38,246 nt of DNA from JAQUVS01 sp964389735 (GTDB taxonomy: Bacteria > Bacillota_I > Bacilli_A > RF39 > UBA660). The stretch's first letter is position 1. Every line of letters starts with the position of its first letter. The stretch lies in assembly GCA_964389735.1 (NCBI GenBank), contig CAYMEJ010000004.1, positions 1 through 38,246 of the forward strand. Direction: 5' to 3'. The translations under genes were made by a program, and so were the position numbers. Positions 32,098 to 38,246 of this stretch are shown one piece after another. The notes beneath the pieces were generated by a model, which was given only the letters and a program-made list of their open reading frames with translations, did no database searches and was not told the DNA's origin.

Positions 32098-33876
32098 ATG
32101 GATAATGAAATAAGAAATAAAATAAAACAAAAACTTTTGTTAGTTCCAACTAAGCCTGGAAGCTATCAAATGAAGAACAAAGATGGCATAATAATATACG
32201 TTGGAAAAGCAAAAAACTTAAAAAATAGATTAAAAAGTTATTTTACTGGTACAGTAACTGGTAAAACAAAAATGTTAGTTAATGATATATTTGATTTTGA
32301 ATATATTGTAACAACTACAGAATTAGAATCACTAATATTAGAAATAACTTTAATTAAGAAATATAATCCTAGATATAATATTTTGTTAAAAGATGATAAA
32401 AGCTACCCATATATCGAATTAACTAATGAAAAATATCCAAAATTAAAAATAGTAAGAAGTTTAAATAGGAAAAAACATAAAAATAAATTATTTGGACCAT
32501 ACCCTAATGTAGGTGCAGCAAGAACAACTGTAGATATAATCAATAGAGTATATCCATTAAGAAAATGTGATAAGTTAAAAAAAGATGTTTGCTTATATTA
32601 CCATTTGCATGAATGTCTTGGATACTGTAATAAAGAAATAAATAAAAAAGAATTAGATAAAATGATTCAAGAAATAACATCTTTCTTAAAAGGAAATAGT
32701 GAAATAATAACTAAAAAATTAATAAAAGAAATGGAAGAAGCAAGTAATAATTTAAACTATGAAAAAGCATTAGAATTAAAGAAAATGTTAAATGATATTA
32801 ATATTACTTTAGCAAAACAAAAAATAGATTTAAATAATAATTATAACTTTGACTTATTTGCATACTATAAAAACAACAATTATTTATCAGTAGAAGTTTT
32901 CTTTATAAGAGAAGGTCTTTTATTTGGTAAACACAATGATATATTTACTATTATTGATGACGAAAAAGAAGAATTAGAAGAATATATAATTAAATTCTAT
33001 GAGAAAAACAACTTATTACCTAGTGAAATTATGTTACCAGACATTAATTCTGAATTAATAAGCGAATATTACAATGTAAAAGTATTAACACCAAAAAAAG
33101 GTAAATTAAAAAAACTATTAGATATGGCAACCGATAATGCCAAAATAATGTTAAAGAATAAAATAGAAGATATAGAAAAAAACGATGAAAAAAGAATTAA
33201 AGCAATAGAAGAATTAAAATCATTATTAAATCTTAAAGAATTAACAAGAATAGAAGCATTTGATAATTCACATTTATTTGGAACATTTTACGTTGGTGGT
33301 ATGGTAGTATTTGATAACTTTATTCCAAATAAGAACGAATATAGAAAATTCAAAATACAAACAGACACAAAAGATGATTTAGGAGCAATGAGAGAAGTAC
33401 TTTATAGAAGATACTATAAAGTATTAATGGAAGAAGAACAAAAACCAGATTTAATCTTAATAGATGGTGGGGAATTACAAGTAAATGTAGCAAAAGAGAT
33501 AATTAATTCATTAAACTTAAATATAGAAATAATAGGGCTTAAAAAAGATAATAAACATAGAACTAGTAGCATCATAAATAAAGATTTAGAAGAAATAAAA
33601 ATAGATCATAAAAGTAATTTGTTTATTTTCTTATCAAAAATACAAGAAGAAGTACATAATTTTGCAATAACATACCATAGAAATATTAAATCAAAAGGAA
33701 TGTTATCTTCATTATTAGATATGGCACCAGGTATAGGTGAAGTAAGAAAACAAGAATTACTAAAAAAATTTGGTTCATTAAAAAAACTAAAAGAAGCAAG
33801 TATAGAGGATCTAAAAACAATATTAAATGAAGATGTTGCAATAAAACTGTATAATTATTTAAAAGAATTAGATTAA
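32098..33876 (+). CDS. uvrC: Excinuclease ABC subunit C
   Basis: A 592-residue nuclease of nucleotide excision repair that cuts both sides of a lesion marked by UvrAB. The N-terminal GIY-YIG domain is PGSYQMKNKDGIIIYVGKAKNLKNRLKSYF. A cysteine region follows (KKDVCLYYHLHECLGYC). The UVR motif, EASNNLNYEKALELKKMLNDI, binds UvrB near residue 220. The RNase H-like domain has RIEAFDNSHLFGTFYVGGMVVF, DLILIDGGELQVNVA and ITYHRNIKSK. C-terminal helix-hairpin-helix repeats (MAPGIGEVRKQELLKKFGS) bind DNA. ATG 32098 has GGAGG 8 bases upstream. No LexA-like box is seen before it. Confidence 0.96.
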   Translation: MDNEIRNKIKQKLLLVPTKPGSYQMKNKDGIIIYVGKAKNLKNRLKSYFTGTVTGKTKMLVNDIFDFEYIVTTTELESLILEITLIKKYNPRYNILLKDDKSYPYIELTNEKYPKLKIVRSLNRKKHKNKLFGPYPNVGAARTTVDIINRVYPLRKCDKLKKDVCLYYHLHECLGYCNKEINKKELDKMIQEITSFLKGNSEIITKKLIKEMEEASNNLNYEKALELKKMLNDINITLAKQKIDLNNNYNFDLFAYYKNNNYLSVEVFFIREGLLFGKHNDIFTIIDDEKEELEEYIIKFYEKNNLLPSEIMLPDINSELISEYYNVKVLTPKKGKLKKLLDMATDNAKIMLKNKIEDIEKNDEKRIKAIEELKSLLNLKELTRIEAFDNSHLFGTFYVGGMVVFDNFIPNKNEYRKFKIQTDTKDDLGAMREVLYRRYYKVLMEEEQKPDLILIDGGELQVNVAKEIINSLNLNIEIIGLKKDNKHRTSSIINKDLEEIKIDHKSNLFIFLSKIQEEVHNFAITYHRNIKSKGMLSSLLDMAPGIGEVRKQELLKKFGSLKKLKEASIEDLKTILNEDVAIKLYNYLKELD

Positions 33877-33893
33877 TCACATATAATATATTG

Positions 33894-34067
33894 GTGATTA
33901 TTATTGATAAATATATAAAGAAAAAACTTAAAAGTAAACTGGTTGGATTAACTATATCAACTGGAATTATATTCCTCTGTATAGATAATCAAGAAATATT
34001 AGAAAAAGCAGAAATTAAATTAAAGAAATGTATAATTAGTTTTTGTGAAGAGTACAAATTAAAGTAG
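33894..34067 (+). CDS. Small membrane ORF with unusual start, between uvrC and mutL
   Basis: An open frame of up to 57 codons. It reads MIIIDKYIKKKLKSKLVG, then one hydrophobic stretch LTISTGIIFLCI, then a lysine/glutamate-rich amphipathic tail with two cysteines. The start is unclear. GTG 33894 lies within the ribosome-like GGTGA; an ATT at 33903 stands at the normal spacing after it; TATAAT at 33882-33887 would start transcription near 33894, so a leaderless GTG start is also possible. Nothing is recognised. Layout is similar to the 55-aa ORF at 21505 (short basic head, one helix, charged tail). It could be a real small protein in a repair operon or a chance frame. Confidence 0.45.
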   Translation: MIIIDKYIKKKLKSKLVGLTISTGIIFLCIDNQEILEKAEIKLKKCIISFCEEYKLK

Positions 34068-34083
34068 AGTAGAGAGTGATAAT

Positions 34084-35832
34084 ATGAGTAAAATACAAAT
34101 AATGAATGAAATATTAGCCAATAAAATAGCAGCAGGAGAAGTAGTAGAAAAAACTATGAATGTAGTTAAAGAACTAGTAGAAAATTCAATAGATGCAGAA
34201 TCAAACGAAATAAAAATAGATTTAATAGATTCAGGTATTAAAGAAATAAAAGTAACAGATAATGGAATAGGTATGGATAAAGAAGATGCTGTATTAGCAT
34301 TCTCAAGACATGCTACTTCTAAACTAATAAAAGAAGATGATTTATTTAATATAAACTCATTAGGTTTTAGAGGAGAAGCATTACCTTCAATAGCATCAGT
34401 ATCCCATGTTACTTTAAAAACATGTAATAATAATTCTAGTACAGTAGTAGAAGTTGATGGAGGAATAACAAAAGAAGTAAAATCAGCACCACTTCGTAAA
34501 GGAACAACAATAATAGTAAACGACTTATTTTATAACACTCCTGTAAGATTAAAATACTTAAAAAACCAATATGTTGAATTAGCTAATATTACAGAATATA
34601 TAAATAAAATGGCTTTATCTTATCCAAATATTAAATTTACTCTTACTAACAATGATAAAGTATTATTATCAACTGATGGATCTAATCGATTATTAAAAGT
34701 AATAAATGATATATATGGAATATCAGTAACAAAAAAAATGATAGAAATAAATAATGAAAACTATGATTATCAAATAAAAGGATATATTTCATATCCAGAA
34801 ATAGTAAAATCTAATAGAAATGCTATTACTATATTAGTAAATGGTAGAGTAATAAAAAATAACGAAATAATTAAGACTATAACAGATTCCTATCATACTT
34901 ATATTGCAGTAGATAAGTTTCCTATAGTAGTACTCCAAATAGAAGTAGATCCAGTACTTATAGACGTAAATGTTCATCCTACAAAAATGGATGTTAAATT
35001 TTCTAAAATGGATAAATTAAAAGAATTAATAAATGAAACAATATCAAAAAAATTGTCATCACTTACACTTATTCCTAATGTAGAAAATATAACTATAGAA
35101 GATGAACAAAAATTAGAAATAAATTTAAATATAGGCAAAACTAATACCCCTATAATTGATATAGAACCTAAAAAGGAATATGAAACTATTACATTAGATT
35201 TTAATGTTAAAGAAGAAGAGGAACAATATCAAGAAGAAAATAAAATAAATAGAATTAAAAAAATATATCCAGTAGGACTAGTACATGGTACATATATTGT
35301 TGGAGAAAATGAAGATGGAATGTTTTTAATTGATCAACATGCTGCAAATGAAAGAATAAATTATGAAATATTTTTAAAAGCTATGGGAGAACACGATAAA
35401 ACAAGTACTGATTTATTAATACCATTAACAATAGAAATTCCTAACAATGAATATTTAATATTAAAAGAAAATTTTAACATATTAGATAATTTAGGAATAA
35501 TATATGAAGAATTTGGTATTAATACATTATTAATTAGAACAGTACCAATTTGGTTACCAAGTAATAATTTAGAAGAAGCAATTAGAAAAATAATAGATAT
35601 TATAGTAGTAACTGAAGATTTTAGTAGTGAAAAATTTACAGAAAAAATAGCTATTACATTAGCTTGTAAACTATCAATAAAAGCAAATGATAGAATTACT
35701 ATAGAAGATATGGAAGTACTACTAGAACGTTTAAGAAACTGTAGTAATCCATTTACATGTCCTCATGGTAGACCAACTATCATAACATATACAAAATATG
35801 AATTAGAAAAACTATTTAAAAGAGCAATGTAG
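34084..35832 (+). CDS. mutL: DNA mismatch repair protein MutL
   Basis: A 582-residue GHKL ATPase and nicking endonuclease. The ATPase opens IMNEILANKIAAGEVVEKTMNVVKELVENSIDAE, then VTDNGIGM, FRGEALPSIASV and LRKGTTIIVNDLFYNTPVRLKYL. An acidic linker (about 340-395) joins the C-terminal dimer domain. That domain has DQHAANERINYE, the DQHA(x)2E(x)4E metal site of the endonuclease-type MutL, near residue 417, plus ACKLSIKAND and CPHGRPT. The cell therefore probably lacks MutH-style strand discrimination. mutS, which usually precedes mutL in Firmicutes, is not adjacent. ATG 34084 follows AGAGAGTGATA. miaA follows after 8 bases, as in many bacteria. Confidence 0.96.
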   Translation: MSKIQIMNEILANKIAAGEVVEKTMNVVKELVENSIDAESNEIKIDLIDSGIKEIKVTDNGIGMDKEDAVLAFSRHATSKLIKEDDLFNINSLGFRGEALPSIASVSHVTLKTCNNNSSTVVEVDGGITKEVKSAPLRKGTTIIVNDLFYNTPVRLKYLKNQYVELANITEYINKMALSYPNIKFTLTNNDKVLLSTDGSNRLLKVINDIYGISVTKKMIEINNENYDYQIKGYISYPEIVKSNRNAITILVNGRVIKNNEIIKTITDSYHTYIAVDKFPIVVLQIEVDPVLIDVNVHPTKMDVKFSKMDKLKELINETISKKLSSLTLIPNVENITIEDEQKLEINLNIGKTNTPIIDIEPKKEYETITLDFNVKEEEEQYQEENKINRIKKIYPVGLVHGTYIVGENEDGMFLIDQHAANERINYEIFLKAMGEHDKTSTDLLIPLTIEIPNNEYLILKENFNILDNLGIIYEEFGINTLLIRTVPIWLPSNNLEEAIRKIIDIIVVTEDFSSEKFTEKIAITLACKLSIKANDRITIEDMEVLLERLRNCSNPFTCPHGRPTIITYTKYELEKLFKRAM

Positions 35833-35840
35833 GTGAAATA

Positions 35841-36713
35841 ATGATTATAGTAATAACAGGACCAACAGGAGTAGGAAAGACTAAATTAAGTATTGAATTA
35901 GCCAAAAAAATTAATGCAGAAATAATTAACGCTGATTCAATGCAAGTATATAAAACATTAGATATAGCAACAGCAAAAATTAAAGAAGAAGAAAAAGAAA
36001 ATATACCACATCATTTATTTGATATATGTAGTGTTTATGATAACTATACAGTATATAATTATCAAAAAGATTGTCGAAGTAAAATAAAAGAATTACAAGA
36101 TAAAAATAAAAACATAATTATAGTAGGAGGTACTGGTTTATACATTAAAGCAGCACTATATAATTATGAATTTAAAAAAGATGAACAGTCATATGATTTT
36201 GATGAATATTCTAATGAAGAATTATTAAATAAAATAAAGAAATATGATTCTAATACATTAGTACACATAAATAATCGAAGAAGATTAGAAAGAACATTAA
36301 CAAAATATATGAATAATACTAACATAGAAAATGATGGAGATAGAAAATTATATGATTTCAAAATAATTGGATTAACTACAAATAGAGATAATTTATATAA
36401 TTTAATCAATAAAAGAGTAGATATAATGGTAAAAGATGGATTAATTGAAGAAGCAAAACAATTATATGATAATAATATTAATACAAAAGCAATTAATACA
36501 GGAATCGGATATAAAGAATTATATAAATATTTTAATTCAGAAATCACATTAGAAGAAGCATTAGATTTAATAAGAAAAAACTCAAGAAAATATGCTAAAA
36601 GACAATATACTTTCTTCAATAATAAATTAGATATAAAGTGGTTTGAAACAAATTATGAAAACTTTAATAAAACAATTCAAGAAGTATATGAATACATAAA
36701 AAAAGATATTTAA
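35841..36713 (+). CDS. miaA: tRNA dimethylallyltransferase
   Basis: A 290-residue enzyme that adds a dimethylallyl group to A37 of tRNAs reading UNN codons. The P-loop is ITGPTGVGKTKLS near residue 5. The substrate motif is NADSMQVYKTLDIATAKI, then PHHLFDIC, VGGTGLYIKAAL and the tRNA-binding NRRRLERTL. TNRDNLYNLINKRVDIMVKDGLIEEAKQL and NTGIGYKEL follow, and the tail has SRKYAKRQYTFFNNK. ATG 35841 has AGGTGAAATA, overlapping the mutL stop, so they are translated together. It ends at a terminator shared with the next gene. Confidence 0.96.
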   Translation: MIIVITGPTGVGKTKLSIELAKKINAEIINADSMQVYKTLDIATAKIKEEEKENIPHHLFDICSVYDNYTVYNYQKDCRSKIKELQDKNKNIIIVGGTGLYIKAALYNYEFKKDEQSYDFDEYSNEELLNKIKKYDSNTLVHINNRRRLERTLTKYMNNTNIENDGDRKLYDFKIIGLTTNRDNLYNLINKRVDIMVKDGLIEEAKQLYDNNINTKAINTGIGYKELYKYFNSEITLEEALDLIRKNSRKYAKRQYTFFNNKLDIKWFETNYENFNKTIQEVYEYIKKDI

Positions 36714-36725
36714 TAATATCTTTTT
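36699..36725. terminator. Bidirectional terminator after miaA
   Basis: AAAAAGATATT (36700-36710) pairs with AATATCTTTTT (36715-36725), loop TAAT, 11 pairs with T on both strands. Both convergent genes end inside it. Confidence 0.82.
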
Positions 36726-37635
36726 AATTTGCTTCAGAATAAATTGACTTATCAAAGAAATGTTGATCAGTTTCCATATTAGTAAGTTCTTTACTAGTTA
36801 TTAAGAAATAATCGTATTCCAAAATATTTTGACCATTTTTACTAACCGGATCATCCCAAGTTAAATCCAAATGTAACCATTGATTATCCACATAAACTAA
36901 ATTCCATATATGGTTTTCACTAGATATTTTATAATTTGGAATATTCCATCTATCTAAAAACAATTTCATAGCATCAGCATATCCACTACAAATACCATAT
37001 CCTTGTAATAAAACACCATAAGCAGTATCAGAGTTATATGTAGTTACTTTATTATCAGTTCTTTCTGAATCATATTTTGTATTATTAATAATATAATCAT
37101 GAATTGCTTTAATTTTTTCTTTATCAATCATATTAGTAGTTATTTTTGCATCAATTAATATTTGATCTACTTTCCTGTTTATTAAACTTATTTGTTCTTT
37201 ATCATAAGTATGAGAAAGTTTTACATGAACTTTACCAATACTAGTATATTCAGTTTCTATATGATCAAAAGAATTAAATGCATTTACATAATTATTAATA
37301 TTTGATAGAGTGGTTTGATTATTTGCAATATAATCTACATCATTTAAACAAAATTTATATTCTTCTGGACAATAAAATGTATACTCATCAACACCAGAAT
37401 TTATAATTTCATAATATAAATTCATAATATCAGTTTTATTGTTAGGAGAAAATTTGTTTGTAGTTTTTACATAATTATAATCTCTTTTAATATAATAATT
37501 ATTTCTTTCAACTTCTTTTACAGTAGTATCATAATCAAAGCATGTCTTTAAATACCAATCTACTAATTCTTCTCTATAATTTAGAGTTAAACCTAAAGTT
37601 AATAAGAGTATGCCAACCGTTGCAACCTTTTTCAT
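36724..37635 (-). CDS. Exported transglutaminase-like protein
   Basis: A 303-residue protein with an N-terminal membrane anchor or signal peptide (KKVATVGILLLTLGLTL) and a C-terminal transglutaminase-like domain. The catalytic triad is visible as Cys in GYGICSGYADAMKLFL, His in SENHIWNLVYVDNQW and Asp in HLDLTWDDP. The segment DKEKIKAIHDYIINNTKYD is the usual lead into this fold. The middle region (about 30-170) is not recognised. Bacterial members act as cysteine proteases or protein cross-linkers at the cell surface; which applies here is unknown. ATG 37635 has AGGTGATAGA. It is separate from rpsT by that gene's terminator. Confidence 0.85.
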   Translation of the reverse strand: MKKVATVGILLLTLGLTLNYREELVDWYLKTCFDYDTTVKEVERNNYYIKRDYNYVKTTNKFSPNNKTDIMNLYYEIINSGVDEYTFYCPEEYKFCLNDVDYIANNQTTLSNINNYVNAFNSFDHIETEYTSIGKVHVKLSHTYDKEQISLINRKVDQILIDAKITTNMIDKEKIKAIHDYIINNTKYDSERTDNKVTTYNSDTAYGVLLQGYGICSGYADAMKLFLDRWNIPNYKISSENHIWNLVYVDNQWLHLDLTWDDPVSKNGQNILEYDYFLITSKELTNMETDQHFFDKSIYSEAN

Positions 37636-37660
37636 TCTATCACCTAGGATAATTATAGCA

Positions 37661-37690
37661 AAAAAAATGAAGTAATGAAACCATTACTCC
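37661..37690 (-). terminator. Terminator of rpsT
   Basis: On the - strand AGTAATG, loop GTTT, CATTACT, then TCATTTTTTTT (+ strand arms 37671-37677 and 37682-37688). It overlaps the rpsT stop. Confidence 0.8.
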
Positions 37691-37947
37691 ATATTATTTT
37701 TCATTTTTGTCAATCTAGATTTTTCTCTAGCAGCTTTATTCTTATGTATTAATCCACTAGATAAAGCTTTATCAATTCTTTTTACTGCAACATTTAAGTT
37801 TTCATTAGTTTCATCTTTAGAACCAGCTTTTACAGATTTTTCAACATTTTTAATAGCTGTTTTCATACTAGATCTACCGAATGTATTGATTGTATTCTTA
37901 GTAGCACTAGTCTTTACACGTTTTTTAGCGCTTTTAATATTTGGCAT
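37684..37947 (-). CDS. rpsT: 30S ribosomal protein S20
   Basis: An 87-residue primary 16S rRNA-binding protein. It opens MPNIKSAKKRVKTSATKNT, has the middle FGRSSMKTAIKNVEKSV, and ends with GLIHKNKAAREKSRLTK, the classic S20 C-terminal helix. Length is normal. ATG 37947 follows GTGAGGTGAAAAC. It is transcribed alone and divergent from gpr, exactly as in Bacillus. Confidence 0.97.
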   Translation of the reverse strand: MPNIKSAKKRVKTSATKNTINTFGRSSMKTAIKNVEKSVKAGSKDETNENLNVAVKRIDKALSSGLIHKNKAAREKSRLTKMKNNME

Positions 37948-38034
37948 GTTTTCACCTCACTTTTTTTCAATAGTTTAATTTTAACAAATAAATGTAAAAA
38001 AAGCAAATAAAAATTAATAATTTTGCAGAAAATA

Positions 38035-38046
38035 TATAATAGGTGA
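38035..38046 (+). promoter_or_regulatory. -10-like element and ribosome site of gpr
   Basis: TATAAT (38035-38040) runs straight into AGGTGA (38041-38046) and TAAT-ATG. Only 10 bases separate the -10 from the start. In other spore formers gpr is read by forespore sigma F/G; the -10 here (TATAATA) is one base from CATAATA, and no -35 is evident. Confidence 0.4.
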
Positions 38047-38050
38047 TAAT

Positions 38051-38246
38051 ATGAATCAAATTGATTTAAAAAACTTTACTATAAGAACAGACCTTTTTAT
38101 TGATGAAATTAATCAAACAAACAACAAAAAATATAATATAAAAACTAAAAAAATCAATAATATAGAAGTAACAAATGTCAAAATAGATAAAATTAATGAA
38201 CTAAATAAAAAAGAAGGAGATTATATTACTATAAGTTTTGAAGATG
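38051..38246 (+). CDS. gpr: Spore germination protease GPR, N-terminal part (runs off window)
   Basis: The first 65 residues of the protease that degrades small acid-soluble spore proteins on germination. It opens MNQIDLKNFTIRTDLFIDEI; the IRTDL segment is the conserved end of the GPR propeptide. The stretch KKEGDYITISFED aligns with KKEGRYLTLEAQG of Bacillus GPR. The frame is still open at the window edge, so the rest is missing. Its place divergent from rpsT is the same as in Bacillus and supports the call. It predicts that the organism makes SASP-containing spores. Confidence 0.88.
   Translation, partial: MNQIDLKNFTIRTDLFIDEINQTNNKKYNIKTKKINNIEVTNVKIDKINELNKKEGDYITISFED

Noticed and set aside
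1..38246. Mycoplasma-type genetic code (TGA = Trp)
   Set aside because: rsmE, the acidic membrane protein and the HExxH protein end at TGA, and conserved tryptophans such as the thioredoxin WCGPC use TGG.

Overview
The window is a stretch of a very AT-rich (visibly about a quarter GC), standard-code Gram-positive chromosome. The lineage is suggested by LexA with a Bacillus-type layout, RNase HIII, alpha2-type glycyl-tRNA synthetase, an alanine T-box, a 6S RNA beside tcdA, and three endospore genes (spoIIGA, sigE, gpr). TGA is used as a stop and Trp is TGG, so the mycoplasma code is excluded. My best guess is an uncultured low-GC, spore-forming Firmicute of the Erysipelotrichia/RF39-like kind; the exact lineage is inference. 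A run of 10 N inside glyQS shows that this is a scaffolded draft assembly. No transposase, phage module, CRISPR array, tRNA or rRNA gene was seen. The region is mostly core genome, and no gene-free gap exceeds 300 bases.

Layout. 1-2.4 kb: end of proS, then glyQS. 2.4-5.7 kb: alpha/beta hydrolase (-), MBL hydrolase, 6S RNA, tcdA, SPFH protein. 5.7-6.7 kb: an SOS switch, with lexA (-) diverging from an unannotated 49-aa membrane peptide; each promoter has its own LexA-like box. 6.7-12.4 kb: polA, CDF metal transporter, fpg and pyk in one closely packed operon. 12.4-14.3 kb: tmcAL (-), then yceD-rpmF. 14.4-15.9 kb: spoIIGA-sigE with a Spo0A-like box. 16-21.7 kb: rsmE, an acidic repeat membrane protein, mtaB, recD2 and a small membrane protein. 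21.7-27.3 kb: AI-2E-family permease, then an alanine T-box leader driving a dNMP kinase-like gene, alaS and holA. 27.3-32 kb: rnhC (-), an unrecognised HExxH protein, cvpA, trxA, a YigZ-family protein (-) and an unrecognised 314-aa protein. 32.1-36.7 kb: uvrC, a small membrane ORF, mutL, miaA. 36.7-38.2 kb: secreted transglutaminase-like protein (-), rpsT (-) and the start of gpr.

Two functions recur. DNA repair and replication: lexA, polA, fpg, recD2, holA, rnhC, uvrC, mutL. RNA modification and translation: proS, glyQS, alaS, tcdA, mtaB, miaA, tmcAL, rsmE, rpmF, rpsT. TcdA, MtaB and MiaA all act on position 37 of tRNA anticodon loops.

Gene expression is compact. A good -10 (TATAAT) often lies only 10-25 bases before the start. 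The usual ribosome site is AGGTGA followed by 4-5 bases and the start codon, and I used this rule to move several starts. Convergent pairs share short perfect hairpins that overlap their stop codons. The least explained parts are the SOS peptide, the dNMP kinase-like gene behind the alanine T-box, the HExxH protein between rnhC and cvpA, the acidic membrane protein and the small ORF before mutL.
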